DNA of 36,418 nt. It comes from Clostridiaceae bacterium (lineage in GTDB: Bacteria > Bacillota > Clostridia > DSM-8532). How positions within the stretch are numbered: the first letter of the stretch is position 1; the number at the start of each line of letters is the position of its first letter. The notes under the pieces were generated by a model, which was not told the origin of the DNA, searched no databases, and worked only from the letters and a program-made list of their open reading frames with translations. Below are positions 15,061-24,619 of the stretch, one piece after another. Position numbers and translations under genes: made by a program. The stretch is from positions 1 through 36,418 of the forward strand of contig JAAYXD010000066.1 of assembly GCA_012516065.1 (NCBI GenBank). Direction: 5' to 3'.

Positions 15061-16755
15061 ATGTACAGTATTTTTGAAAAAATTAGAAACCAGATAGAAA
15101 CCGTTGTAAAAAACGCTGTTTCTGCGGCTGTAGCTAAAGGGAAACTACCTAATGTTGAGCTTCCTCCGATTATGATTGAAAAACCGAGGGAGGAGGCACA
15201 TGGCGATTTCTCCACGAATATAGCGATGCAGTTGGCGAAACAGGCGAAAAAAGCGCCCAATCAGATTGCTCATGTCATCCTCGAAGAGATCGATTGCCGG
15301 GATACGTATATTGTCCGTGCGGAAAGCGCAGGTCCCGGGTTCATAAACTTCTTTTTGAACAGTGACTGGCTGTATGAAAACCTTGCTCTTATAGATCAAA
15401 GGAAAGAGCATTACGGTGAAGTTGATATAGGCCGCGGCGAAAAAGTAATGGTCGAATTTGTCAGCGCAAACCCGACAGGACCGCTTCATATGGGGAATGC
15501 AAGGGGCGGGGCGCTGGGCGACTGTATTGCCGGTGTACTTGAGAAATCCGGATATGATGTTACAAGAGAGTTTTATATTAATGATGCAGGGAACCAGATA
15601 GAAAAATTCGGTATTTCGCTTGAAGCAAGGTACCTTCAGCAGATATACGGGGAAGACAAAGTGCCTTTTCCCGAGGACGGATACCACGGTGAAGACATTA
15701 TTGATCATGTAAAAGAATATATCACGCAGTATGGGGATAAGCTCGTATCGGTGCCGTCCGACGAAAGGAAAAAAGCCCTTATCGATTACGCGCTTCCTAA
15801 AAATCTGAAACGGATAAAGGACAGTCTTTCACGTTACGGCATAGAGTACGATGTATGGTTCAGTGAAAGTTCGCTGTATGAAAATAGGGAAATAGAAGAA
15901 ACGATAGATATTTTGAAACAGAGGGGATACATCATTGAGAAAGACGGGGCTGTATGGCTTAGCGGAGAGAAAGCCGGCCTCGAAAAGGATGAAGTATTGA
16001 TCAGGCAGAACGGGTATCCGACATACATGGCTGCGGATATTGCATATCACAGAAACAAGTTTTTAAAGAGAGGTTTCAGCCGGGTTATTAACCTTTGGGG
16101 GGCTGATCATCACGGACATGTAAAAAGAATGAAAGCCGCGATGGAAGCAATCGGTGTGCCCTCCGAGAAGCTTCAGATTGTGATATTCCAGTTGGTAAGG
16201 CTGTACCGCGGCGGGGAAATTGAAAGAATGTCAAAGAGAACCGGACGGGCGGTATCGCTTGATGACCTTCTTGATGAAGTTGGGGTAGACGCGGCAAGGT
16301 TTTTCTTTAATATGAAAACTGCCGGAAGCCACCTTGATTTTGATTTGGATTTGGCCGTCGAGCAGTCAAACAATAATCCCGTGTTTTATGTGCAGTATGC
16401 GCATGCGAGAATATGCAGCATTTTGAGGAAATTAGAGGAAGAGGGCATAAAAAGGAAAGCGATAGAAGATATAAAAATCAACCTTTTGACGCAACCCGAA
16501 GAGCTTGCCCTTATGAAAAGGCTCGCAGCGCTTCCCGAAGAAGTGGCGGCAGCGGCTGAAACGCTTGAACCAAGCCGCCTTACGCGATACGTTATTGATG
16601 TCGCTTCGGATTTTCACAGTTTCTACAACGCCTGCAGGGTTAAAGGCGAAGATGACGATTTGCTGCAGGCAAGGCTTCTTCTTGTGGATTCAACGAGGGT
16701 TGTAATTAAAAATGTGCTCAGTATAATCGGAATCAACGCACCTGAGAAAATGTAA
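15061..16755 (+). CDS. argS: arginyl-tRNA synthetase
   Basis: Class I synthetase charging tRNA-Arg. An N-terminal additional domain (1-110) with EEAHGDFSTNIAMQLAK is followed by the HIGH motif as SANPTGPLHMGNARGG (HMGN 143-146) and then WGADHHGHVKRMKAA. The KMSKS equivalent is ERMSKRTGRAVSLDDL. The C-terminal DALR anticodon domain (about 445-564) contains FHSFYNACRV. 564 aa, normal. GGGGGATG precedes the ATG. Last gene of the ddl-murI-DUF1934-argS run, followed by repeat copy B. Confidence 0.97.
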   Translation: MYSIFEKIRNQIETVVKNAVSAAVAKGKLPNVELPPIMIEKPREEAHGDFSTNIAMQLAKQAKKAPNQIAHVILEEIDCRDTYIVRAESAGPGFINFFLNSDWLYENLALIDQRKEHYGEVDIGRGEKVMVEFVSANPTGPLHMGNARGGALGDCIAGVLEKSGYDVTREFYINDAGNQIEKFGISLEARYLQQIYGEDKVPFPEDGYHGEDIIDHVKEYITQYGDKLVSVPSDERKKALIDYALPKNLKRIKDSLSRYGIEYDVWFSESSLYENREIEETIDILKQRGYIIEKDGAVWLSGEKAGLEKDEVLIRQNGYPTYMAADIAYHRNKFLKRGFSRVINLWGADHHGHVKRMKAAMEAIGVPSEKLQIVIFQLVRLYRGGEIERMSKRTGRAVSLDDLLDEVGVDAARFFFNMKTAGSHLDFDLDLAVEQSNNNPVFYVQYAHARICSILRKLEEEGIKRKAIEDIKINLLTQPEELALMKRLAALPEEVAAAAETLEPSRLTRYVIDVASDFHSFYNACRVKGEDDDLLQARLLLVDSTRVVIKNVLSIIGINAPEKM

Positions 16756-16771
16756 TATATGTCATCGATAT

Positions 16772-16827
16772 CACCCGAGCTGCCCGATGGGTTTTCGGCG
16801 TAATTTCCGCGGGTCCCGGTTCGGGTG
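16772..16827 (+). repeat. mosaic hairpin repeat, copy B (short, 56 bp)
   Basis: Begins CACCCGAG (16772-16779) and ends TTCGGGTG (16820-16827) followed by TTTCATTT. It contains only module 2 (CCCG...GCGGGT around a T-rich loop) and lacks the GCCGCGT/ACGCGGC module of copy A, like a deletion derivative. Sitting 16 bases after argS, it could also act as its transcription terminator. Confidence 0.7.
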
Positions 16828-16908
16828 TTTCATTTCCTTATGCGACAAAGCACATACCCAACAGTACGCTTCAAGTATGCTTTATTTTCACAAACGAAGG
16901 CATATCGC

Positions 16909-16937
16909 TTGAAAAATATGGTCTATTAATGTATACT
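16909..16937 (+). promoter_or_regulatory. SigA-type promoter of the ABC exporter operon
   Basis: TTGAAA (16909-16914), 17 bases, TATACT (16932-16937). An ATG at 16929 lies inside this promoter, which argues for the ABC gene starting at 16971. Confidence 0.65.
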
Positions 16938-16970
16938 AATGCAGAAATTACCATGAAAGGGCGCATAAAC

Positions 16971-17675
16971 ATGCTTGTTGTAAAGGATCTGACAAAGCGA
17001 TATGATCAAGTGCTGGCTGTAGACAATATCAGTTTCGAGGTAAAAAGCGGGGAAATCGGGGTTCTGCTCGGCCCGAACGGAGCGGGAAAAAGCACTACGA
17101 TTAAGTCAATAGCAGGACTTTTAAAGTTTGACGGCACAATATTAATAAACGGTGAGCCGAACAAATCGCTGAACTCGAAAAAGGTTTTCGGGTATGTTCC
17201 CGAAACTGCGGCTGTGTATGAATACCTTACCGTGTGGGAGCATATGGAATTTATCGCCCGTGCATACCGGCTTGATGAAAGCTGGATGGAAAATGCGGAG
17301 AATTTGCTTACACGGTTTGACATGGGCGATAAAAAGCAAATGCTCGGCAAGGAATTATCCAAGGGAATGCAGCAGAAGGTCAGCATATGCTGCGCTCTGT
17401 TAATAAACCCGAAGATGGTCCTGTTTGACGAACCGATGGTGGGTCTTGATCCTAAAGCGATAAAAGAGCTTAAGGATACATTTCTGGAGCTGAGGGAAAA
17501 AGGCTGCGCAGTGTTAATCAGCACCCATATCATTGACAGTATCGAAGGTGTTTGGGACAGGGTGCTTGTTATGAACAAGGGAAAGATTGTTCTTTCAAGA
17601 ACACGGAAAGAACTTGAAAACGGCTCGGAATCTCTGGAAAAGATCTTTTTTGCCGTTACGGAAGGAGCAGTCTGA
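16971..17675 (+). CDS. ABC transporter ATP-binding protein
   Basis: 234-aa ATPase subunit. Walker A GPNGAGKST (34-42), signature LSKGMQQKV in place of LSGGQ, Walker B MVLFDEP, D-loop GLDP, switch His in STHIID. The start is set by AAAGGG upstream and by the promoter, which overlaps the alternative ATG at 16929. It is followed by a permease gene after two bases, forming an exporter pair. Substrate unknown; this arrangement is typical of ABC-2-like exporters. Confidence 0.92.
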   Translation: MLVVKDLTKRYDQVLAVDNISFEVKSGEIGVLLGPNGAGKSTTIKSIAGLLKFDGTILINGEPNKSLNSKKVFGYVPETAAVYEYLTVWEHMEFIARAYRLDESWMENAENLLTRFDMGDKKQMLGKELSKGMQQKVSICCALLINPKMVLFDEPMVGLDPKAIKELKDTFLELREKGCAVLISTHIIDSIEGVWDRVLVMNKGKIVLSRTRKELENGSESLEKIFFAVTEGAV

Positions 17676-17677
17676 TT

Positions 17678-19243
17678 ATGGGTCCGCTGTTTTTTCTCAT
17701 CCGCAGACAACTGAAGAATATTATTCGCGGCCTTGCGAGCAAACCCTTGGCGCTTATTGGTTATATCTTAATCGGTATTATAATGGTCGGCTTTATTTTG
17801 TTGGTTATTGTTATGCCTTCGGGCGCCGTAAGGCATGGGTCGAATGAGTTGTTTAAAGCTATACTCACCGCCCTTATTGTTTTGTTCGTTTATTTCGGTC
17901 TAAGGCAGGGAATTGAAAAAGGGAGCTCGTATTTCAGGTTTTCAGATGTTAACCTGGTTTTTACATCTCCGATTAATCAGAATAAAGTTCTTTTGTACGG
18001 TTTCATCAAGCACATGGGTACTTCTCTTCTTATAGTGCTGTTCATGTTATTCCAAATACCGAATATAAAAAACAATTTCATACTTACCAGGTATGGAGTC
18101 TGGATAATACTGCTTACAGCGCTTCTTTATTCGCTATTAAGCCCGATAATCGGCATGGTTGTGTATATATACACTTCAAAAAGCAAGACGGGCAGGATGA
18201 TGGCAAAGCGTATTATTGACGCGTTGGCAGCTTTGGTTGTTGTCGGGTTGTTTATAAGCATAATCACCGGGGACGATTATCTGAATTCGATTATAAGGTA
18301 CCTGAATTCCGGTATTTTTTCGTGGTTCCCGGTTATAGGGCAGTTATCAACGATAGCATCCGCTGCAGTTTACGGCATAACCCCTGCTTTTTTCATCAGC
18401 ATAGCGATCCTGTTTGGCATTATAGCGGCATTTTTACTTATCATTTATAAAAACAATCTTGATTATTACGAGGATGTTCTTGCTGCCACGGAGTATATAG
18501 AACTAAAGATAAAAGCGAAAAGACAGGGCCGTGATGTCACGGCTGTCGGGAAAAAGAACGCAAGGAAAATACGCTCCGGATTCACGGCAAGCGGCGCTGC
18601 GGCTATTTTCGAGAAGCAAATGCTTGAATACAGGAAAGCAAGCTATTTTCTGTTCTTTGACAAATCAAGTTTCATAATTGTTCTGGCAGGTATCCTGTTC
18701 CAGTTTTTAATGCCCGGGATGGCGGAATTAAAGATATTCATGATACTGTTTTTCAGCGCTTACATGCTTTTCTTCTTTGTTATTCAGGGGAAGTGGCCGA
18801 TGGAAATCGAAAGGCCGTATATTTTTCTTATACCCGAACCTGACGGGAAAAAGCTGCTGTATACAACCCTTACCGAGAATATTAAAAATTTTCTTGACGG
18901 TATCCTGCTCTTTACAATAACGTATATATTTATTGAAAAAAGCATTGTTGTTATTTTTCTGTGCATAATCAGCTATACACTGTACGGCGCTGTCTACATC
19001 TACGGAGACATTGTATCCAGGCGCTTGTTCGGCGCGGTGCACAGCAAGGCAATGCAAGTGTTCATAAAACTTTTCGTATCATTTTTAGTTTTACTTCCGG
19101 GTACTTTATTCGGCACTATTGCTTATTTTGCGCTGGCAAGCAAGGAAGCTGCTTTCCTGATAATTGCGCTTTGGAATCTTATTGTAACGGCGCTGCTGTT
19201 TCTGGCGTCCAAGGGAGTTTTTAAGCATATTGAGCATTCATAA
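17678..19243 (+). CDS. ABC exporter membrane subunit
   Basis: 521 aa with about 12 hydrophobic segments in two halves separated by a cytoplasmic stretch (about 270-310, EYIELKIKAKRQGRDVTAVGKK). It matches the pattern of the putative ABC exporter family that pairs with a single ATPase (FSDVNLVFTSPINQNKVLLYG is a conserved-looking early segment). GGAAGGAGC precedes the ATG, inside the end of the ATPase gene. It probably forms a homodimeric exporter with the upstream ATPase. Substrate unknown. Confidence 0.85.
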   Translation: MGPLFFLIRRQLKNIIRGLASKPLALIGYILIGIIMVGFILLVIVMPSGAVRHGSNELFKAILTALIVLFVYFGLRQGIEKGSSYFRFSDVNLVFTSPINQNKVLLYGFIKHMGTSLLIVLFMLFQIPNIKNNFILTRYGVWIILLTALLYSLLSPIIGMVVYIYTSKSKTGRMMAKRIIDALAALVVVGLFISIITGDDYLNSIIRYLNSGIFSWFPVIGQLSTIASAAVYGITPAFFISIAILFGIIAAFLLIIYKNNLDYYEDVLAATEYIELKIKAKRQGRDVTAVGKKNARKIRSGFTASGAAAIFEKQMLEYRKASYFLFFDKSSFIIVLAGILFQFLMPGMAELKIFMILFFSAYMLFFFVIQGKWPMEIERPYIFLIPEPDGKKLLYTTLTENIKNFLDGILLFTITYIFIEKSIVVIFLCIISYTLYGAVYIYGDIVSRRLFGAVHSKAMQVFIKLFVSFLVLLPGTLFGTIAYFALASKEAAFLIIALWNLIVTALLFLASKGVFKHIEHS

Positions 19244-19411
19244 AAGCTGCTTTATCAACTCTTTCGGAAAACGCAAACCCGGCTGTCCGGATAATAATGA
19301 ATGCGGAATTAGATTTTGATTAGAGTTTAATTAAGTCTATTGCGGCAGAGTCACGGATATGATAAATATAAACCAGGATACTGCTTTAGCCGATTAAGGA
19401 GGATTTGCCCG

Positions 19412-20416
19412 ATGGTTGAAAGAGGAAAGAATATTCTGCCGATGATAGGGTTTATATTATTAGTTATCGTAGCTTTCGGAGGTTTTGCTTTTTACGGCCG
19501 GGGAAAAGATGCATATAACTTTACCGTGACAGATAACTCGTCAAAAAACAGCGTATTTGGTTATGATATTGACAGTACAGGTGAGGTTGCAACGGGCGGG
19601 GTCGATAAAATAACGATACGTTCGGTAAGTTCGGAAGTAAAAATATCAACACATAATTCCGACCGGGTGGAAGCGCATTTTTACGGAAACGTCGTAGGAT
19701 TTAAAAGAGAAAATATCCCTTACCTGGAGGTTGAAAAAAACGGAAATGAAGCTTTGGTCAGAATCGTATATCCTGCAGAAAAAGGGTTCAAAATCAGCGA
19801 GGATACAAAACTTGATGTGGCTATACCTGAAGACTGGAACCGGAATATTGAAATAAAAAGCATATCGGGGGATATAACGGCAAAACGGTTAACCGGTAAT
19901 GATATAACGCTTAATACGACTTCGGGGAACATGGCAATATCCGAGATAAAAGCGAAGCATACCGTTTCCGCAAGCTCGATCTCCGGAAGCTGCAGCTTTG
20001 ATAAAGTGATATCGGATATCGCAAAAATAAATACAACTTCGGGAAGCGTAAATATTGACTTTTTAGAAGCCAAAGAACTGAATTTCAGCTCTGTTTCAGG
20101 AGACGCAGAATTGAACACGGCGGCTGAAGAGGCTGAAATAAATACAACTTCCGGCAGTATTAACGTGAGTTTTGTAAACGAATTTGATAAAATAAACGCA
20201 AAAAGCATATCCGGACAGATTAAACTTGGAATACCGGGAAGTGCCGAGTTTACCGCTAACTTAAAGACAGTATCGGGAAACATTGACTGCAAGGATTTTG
20301 CGATGAACATTTCGTCATCCGGTGAAAGGGAACTGAAAGGCCGGGTGGGAAGCGGAGACGGCAAGATTGATGTTTCGACAACATCGGGGGATATAAAAAT
20401 ATATGGCATAAAATAA
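19412..20416 (+). CDS. membrane-anchored DUF4097 beta-repeat protein
   Basis: TAAGGAGG nine bases upstream fixes the ATG at 19412. There is one N-terminal transmembrane segment (about 8-27). The rest is a DUF4097-type right-handed beta repeat. Two short motifs alternate at roughly 18-22-residue steps: S(I/V)SG (IKSISGDI, SSISGSC, SSVSGDA, KSISGQI, KTVSGNI) and TTSG (NTTSGNM, NTTSGSV, NTTSGSI, STTSGDI). Such proteins often stand next to ABC exporters or PspC/LiaI-type envelope-stress genes; here the ABC exporter is immediately upstream. Likely extracytoplasmic; binding partner unknown. 334 aa. Confidence 0.82.
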   Translation: MVERGKNILPMIGFILLVIVAFGGFAFYGRGKDAYNFTVTDNSSKNSVFGYDIDSTGEVATGGVDKITIRSVSSEVKISTHNSDRVEAHFYGNVVGFKRENIPYLEVEKNGNEALVRIVYPAEKGFKISEDTKLDVAIPEDWNRNIEIKSISGDITAKRLTGNDITLNTTSGNMAISEIKAKHTVSASSISGSCSFDKVISDIAKINTTSGSVNIDFLEAKELNFSSVSGDAELNTAAEEAEINTTSGSINVSFVNEFDKINAKSISGQIKLGIPGSAEFTANLKTVSGNIDCKDFAMNISSSGERELKGRVGSGDGKIDVSTTSGDIKIYGIK

Positions 20417-20432
20417 ACGGCAAACATTTTAT

Positions 20433-20460
20433 AAACGCACCGTTTCTGTGCGTTTTTTAT
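20433..20460 (+). terminator. intrinsic terminator after DUF4097 gene
   Basis: AACGCAC (20434-20440) / GTGCGTT (20448-20454) perfect stem, 7-base loop, followed by TTTTTATTTC. Confidence 0.88.
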
Positions 20461-20669
20461 TTCTTCCGCCGCACGGTACGTTTTCCGTTGAAAATAAAAG
20501 AAAAAAGCAAATAAATGCAAACAAAACAATGAGTAAATAAGTTAAAATAATTTCCATTATATCCTATCAAATTAAAATCAGGTAAAATAGTATATGAATA
20601 TGAAAAAAACCGGCCATTTCCCGGCTCTTTTATGCTGCTGAGGTATGGCTGACAAAAGGAGGATATAAA

Positions 20670-21743
20670 ATGATATTACGTGAGAATTCGATGTACGCGA
20701 TAGCGGTCCCTACCAGCATGGGAGTAAGGATTACACCGTTGGACGGGCAGCCTGTGTACTGCAGCGATACTTTCAAAATGCATGTTACAAGTGCTGAGAC
20801 TAATGTTGCAAGCATTGCGGCATATTTGGGCATGCGCGTGAAAGTATTAACAAATTTCGTTAAAGACAGCCCTATTGCAAGAATGATAAAGGACAACCTT
20901 GCGAGCCGCCATATGGATTATGAGGGGAAGGATGTACCCCAGGGCGGTCCATGGGGTTACCGTCATCAGTTTAATATCGCCGACTGCGGTTTCGGTGTAA
21001 GAGGTCCAAGAGTTCACAATGATCGTGCCGGAGAGGTCGGAAGGATACTTAATGTTAAAGATTTCGATCTTGACAGGATCTTTGGTAAAGAAGGCGTTCA
21101 GATTCTGCATATGTCCGGGCTTATTGCGGCTTTGTCCCCCCAAACGGGTGAATTCTGCGTTGAACTGGCAAGGGCTGCAAAGAAACACGGCACAAGAATT
21201 TCGTTCGATCTGAATTACCGTGCGTCATTCTGGGAAAACCGCGAAAAGGAACTAAGGGATATTTTCACCGAAATAGCGGGATTATCCGATATTCTGGTCG
21301 GGAATGAAGAAGATTTCCAGCTTTGTTTCGGTATTGAAGGGCCGGAAGCCGGAGGCAAGGACATAAAAAGCAAGATTGACAGCTTCAAGGAAATGATAAA
21401 AACCGTGAAAAAGACATTTCCGAATCCTTCGGTATACGCCACGACTCTTCGCCAGGTAATAAGCACCAACAGCCATCTGTGGGGCGCAATAATGCTTGAA
21501 GGCGATAACTGGCATGTGGTTGAGCCGCGTGAAATTCATGTTCTTGATCGTATTGGCGGCGGGGATGCTTTTGTCGGCGGTTTGCTGTATTCAATATTAA
21601 GAGCCTGGGAACCGGAAAAATGGCTGCAGTTCGCGTGGGCATGCGGCGCCGCTGCTACAACATTTCTTACGGATTATGTCCAGCCTGCCGATGAAGAACA
21701 GATATGGAGCATATGGCAGGGAAATGCCCGCGTAAAAAGATAA
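20670..21743 (+). CDS. PfkB-family sugar/aldonate kinase
   Basis: Ribokinase-fold kinase of about 357 aa. The catalytic and anion-hole signature is DRIGGGDAFVGG (PfkB signature 2). The upstream part has the substrate-lid region (SAETNVASIAAYLGMRVKVL) and FDLNYRASFW, typical of 2-keto-3-deoxygluconate kinase-like members. AGGAGG is seven bases before ATG 20670. It stands immediately upstream of a 6-phosphogluconate dehydrogenase and a LarA-type enzyme, so the substrate is probably an aldonate or keto-deoxy acid (gluconate or 2-keto-3-deoxygluconate; inference). The leader contains a small CCGG...CCGG hairpin near 20609-20625. Confidence 0.85.
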   Translation: MILRENSMYAIAVPTSMGVRITPLDGQPVYCSDTFKMHVTSAETNVASIAAYLGMRVKVLTNFVKDSPIARMIKDNLASRHMDYEGKDVPQGGPWGYRHQFNIADCGFGVRGPRVHNDRAGEVGRILNVKDFDLDRIFGKEGVQILHMSGLIAALSPQTGEFCVELARAAKKHGTRISFDLNYRASFWENREKELRDIFTEIAGLSDILVGNEEDFQLCFGIEGPEAGGKDIKSKIDSFKEMIKTVKKTFPNPSVYATTLRQVISTNSHLWGAIMLEGDNWHVVEPREIHVLDRIGGGDAFVGGLLYSILRAWEPEKWLQFAWACGAAATTFLTDYVQPADEEQIWSIWQGNARVKR

Positions 21744-21807
21744 AAAGTTTCAACCGGGTTCTTGGGATAGAAATTTTGATGTATGAAATATGCAGGGAGG
21801 ACGTAAT

Positions 21808-23262
21808 ATGAACAATAAATCGGATATTGGTTTGATTGGTCTGGCCGTTATGGGTGAAAACCTTGTAATGAATATGGAAAGCAAAGGTTTTTCCGTATCG
21901 GTGTTCAACCGTACCGTCGAAAAAGTAAGCGCCTTTGTTAACGGGAGAGCGAAAGGCAAAAATATTACCGGCACGTATTCACTGCAGGAGTTTGTAGATT
22001 CATTAAAAAAACCGCGTAAAATAATGCTGATGGTGAAAGCGGGAAAACCGGTTGATGACTTTATCGATATGCTGATTCCGTATCTTGACAAAGGAGATAT
22101 CATCATTGACGGCGGAAATTCGCATTTCCCCGATACAATCCGCCGTACAAAATATGTTGAGGAAAAAGGCCTGTTATATATCGGCACGGGTGTTTCAGGC
22201 GGCGAAGAAGGCGCCCTTAGGGGACCCAGCCTCATGCCCGGCGGTTCTCCCGAAGCATGGCCGCATGTGAAGCCTATCTTTCAGGCGATAGCCGCAAAGG
22301 TGGATGACGGCTCTCCATGCTGCGACTGGGTTGGAGAAAACGGAGCGGGACATTTTGTAAAAATGGTCCATAACGGGATAGAATACGGGGATATGCAGCT
22401 TATATGCGAAGCGTACCATATGATGAAGGAACTTCTCGGTATGACCCCGGATGAAATGCATGAAGTTTTTGATGAATGGAACAATGGCGAATTGAACAGC
22501 TATCTTATCGAAATTACGCGCGATATACTGGCTTATAAGGATGAAGACGGAAAACCGCTTGTGGATAAAATTCTTGATACGGCAGGACAGAAGGGAACAG
22601 GAAAATGGACAGCGATAGCGGCATTGGATGAAGGTGTCCCGCTTACGCTGATAGGGGAAGCCGTCTTTTCGCGCTGCCTGTCGGCAATGAAGGAAGAACG
22701 GGTCCATGCGTCAAAAGTGCTCGCGGGGCCTAAACCACGGTTTACAGGAAACAGGAGCGAAATGATCGAGGATATCCGCAAAGCGCTTTATGCGTCAAAA
22801 ATAGTATCTTATGCGCAGGGTTATACGCTTATGCGTGCCGCAGCAAAAACATACGGCTGGAACCTGAATTACGGCGGAATAGCTTTGATGTGGCGTGGCG
22901 GCTGTATTATCAGATCGAAATTCCTTGGTAAAATAAAAGAAGCTTTTGATAAAAATCCGAACCTTACAAACCTGCTATTGGATCCATTCTTTAAGGAAAA
23001 GGTGGAAGAAGCGCAGGAAAGCTGGAGAAAAGTTGTTGCTGCGGCAGTTACGAACGGGATTCCCGTCCCCGCGTTTACTTCAGCGCTCTGTTATTTTGAC
23101 GGTTACAGGAATGAATGGCTGCCGGCAAATCTGCTCCAGGCGCAGAGGGATTATTTCGGTGCCCATACTTACGAAAGAGTAGACAGACCGAGAGGGGAAT
23201 TTTTCCATACAAACTGGACCGGACGCGGAGGAAGCACATCGGCTTCAACTTATACGGTCTAG
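21808..23262 (+). CDS. gnd: 6-phosphogluconate dehydrogenase (decarboxylating)
   Basis: Converts 6-phosphogluconate to ribulose 5-phosphate and CO2. GGGAGG upstream supports ATG 21808 over ATG 21790. Motifs: dinucleotide loop [25 protein letters not shown]; substrate loop [19 protein letters not shown]; catalytic lysine in [18 protein letters not shown]; and the C-terminal [10 protein letters not shown] tail that reaches into the partner subunit. 484 aa, the long homodimeric form rather than the 300-aa NAD form. It starts 64 bases after the PfkB kinase stop and is followed by a strong hairpin before the LarA gene. Confidence 0.95.
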   Translation: MNNKSDIGLIGLAVMGENLVMNMESKGFSVSVFNRTVEKVSAFVNGRAKGKNITGTYSLQEFVDSLKKPRKIMLMVKAGKPVDDFIDMLIPYLDKGDIIIDGGNSHFPDTIRRTKYVEEKGLLYIGTGVSGGEEGALRGPSLMPGGSPEAWPHVKPIFQAIAAKVDDGSPCCDWVGENGAGHFVKMVHNGIEYGDMQLICEAYHMMKELLGMTPDEMHEVFDEWNNGELNSYLIEITRDILAYKDEDGKPLVDKILDTAGQKGTGKWTAIAALDEGVPLTLIGEAVFSRCLSAMKEERVHASKVLAGPKPRFTGNRSEMIEDIRKALYASKIVSYAQGYTLMRAAAKTYGWNLNYGGIALMWRGGCIIRSKFLGKIKEAFDKNPNLTNLLLDPFFKEKVEEAQESWRKVVAAAVTNGIPVPAFTSALCYFDGYRNEWLPANLLQAQRDYFGAHTYERVDRPRGEFFHTNWTGRGGSTSASTYTV

Positions 23263-23279
23263 AAGGTGTAATTTGAAAT

Positions 23280-23311
23280 TATCCGGGCAGTTTATCTCTT
23301 CTGCCCGGATA
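23280..23311 (+). terminator. strong hairpin between gnd and the LarA-like gene
   Basis: TATCCGGGCAG pairs perfectly with CTGCCCGGATA (11 bp, 10-base loop), followed by TATTT. The U-tract is weak. It may be a partial terminator or an mRNA-processing hairpin that sets different levels of gnd and larA-like mRNA. Confidence 0.6.
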
Positions 23312-23340
23312 TATTTAAAATGATTCGGAAGGAGAGGCCA

Positions 23341-24603
23341 ATGAGGGACATATTCGTAATTGCGAAGGACAAGGCCGGAGTTACGGACAGTGAGATTGAG
23401 AGTGTTCTTCGTGAGGTTTTGATAAGGCCCGGAATACTATTAAAAAAGATTTTGCTTTTGCCGCCCGATTTAACGCGGATGCATTCCGGTGCAGGAAAAA
23501 TAACTGCGATGATTTATTCGATGCTTAAGGACTCCGTACAGGTAGATGTTATGCCTGCATTGGGAACGCATGAACCGATGACGAAGGAAGAAGCGGATGT
23601 CTTTTTTGAAGGGGCTGTCCCGTATGATAAAATAATCCCGCACCGGTGGAGGGATGACGTAGTTAAAATCGGCGAGGTACCGTCGGATTTTGTCAAGGAA
23701 GTGTCCGAAGGGCTTATCGACGAAGCGATTCCTGTTGAAGTTAATAAACGCATCCTTGACAAATCGTATGATCTTATACTTTCGATAGGCCAGGTAGTTC
23801 CGCATGAGGTCGTCGGAATGGCAAACTACTCCAAAAACGTGCTGGTAGGATGCGGCGGGAAAGACACGATTAACAAAAGTCATATGCTCGGGGCTGTATA
23901 CGGCATGGAGCGGATGATGGGGAAAGATCATTCACCGGTAAGAAAAGTCTTTGATTACGCCCAGGAGCATTACCTTGACAAGCTGCCGATATCGTACATA
24001 CTGACGGTAACCACGGTCAGAAACGATGAAGTTGTAATAGAAGGAATTTTCGCCGGAGGCCGCAGGATGTTTGAAAAAGCGGTTGAACTAAGCCGGAATA
24101 AAAATTTAAACATGATGGATAAACCGATAAAAAAAGCGGTAGTATATTTGGATCCGCTCGAATTCAAAAGCACATGGCTTGGAAATAAAGCGATATACCG
24201 TACACGGATGGCGATGGCCGATGGAGGAGAATTAATTATCCTCGCGCCCGGAATAAGGAAGTTCGGTGAAGACGACGTTATTGACGGGCTGATAAGGAAA
24301 TACGGGTATAAAGGCAGGGACTACATCCTTGAGCAGTACAGGAAGAACCGCGATTTAAGGGAGAATCCGTCCGCTGCCGCACATTTAATTCACGGTTCAT
24401 CGGACGGCCGTTTTAAAATTATTTATGCCGTAAATCATCTGACAAAAGAAGAAATCGAACAGGTCGGCTTCGAATATATGCCTTACGAGGAAGCCGCGTC
24501 TAAATACAAACCCGAGGGCATCACTGACGGGTACTTCAAATCAGGGGATGACGAGTGGTTCTATATTTCAAATCCCGCCCTCGGCCTTTGGACCGTATCA
24601 TAA
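23341..24603 (+). CDS. LarA-superfamily nickel-pincer racemase/epimerase
   Basis: Member of the lactate racemase (LarA, DUF2088) superfamily, about 420 aa. Against Lactiplantibacillus LarA, the nickel-pincer residues line up with matching spacing. R46 (DLTR) corresponds to Arg75 and H77 (GTHEPMT) to His108. H155 (VPHEVVG) and K165 (YSKNV) are ten apart like His174 and Lys184. H181 (NKSHM) is 16 further, like His200. It should therefore carry the NPN cofactor on Lys165. Known superfamily members act on lactate, malate, aryl-lactates and D-gluconate (2-epimerase); with gnd and a PfkB kinase upstream, an aldonate substrate is likely. GGAAGGAG precedes ATG 23341. No larB/C/E cofactor genes are in the window. 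Confidence 0.85.
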   Translation: MRDIFVIAKDKAGVTDSEIESVLREVLIRPGILLKKILLLPPDLTRMHSGAGKITAMIYSMLKDSVQVDVMPALGTHEPMTKEEADVFFEGAVPYDKIIPHRWRDDVVKIGEVPSDFVKEVSEGLIDEAIPVEVNKRILDKSYDLILSIGQVVPHEVVGMANYSKNVLVGCGGKDTINKSHMLGAVYGMERMMGKDHSPVRKVFDYAQEHYLDKLPISYILTVTTVRNDEVVIEGIFAGGRRMFEKAVELSRNKNLNMMDKPIKKAVVYLDPLEFKSTWLGNKAIYRTRMAMADGGELIILAPGIRKFGEDDVIDGLIRKYGYKGRDYILEQYRKNRDLRENPSAAAHLIHGSSDGRFKIIYAVNHLTKEEIEQVGFEYMPYEEAASKYKPEGITDGYFKSGDDEWFYISNPALGLWTVS

Positions 24604-24619
24604 CAAGCACCTTAACCAG

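Noticed and set aside
20606-20630. CCGG-CCATTTC-CCGG hairpin before the PfkB gene, considered as terminator or riboswitch
   Set aside because: The stem is only four to five base pairs and no riboswitch core is present; too weak to call.
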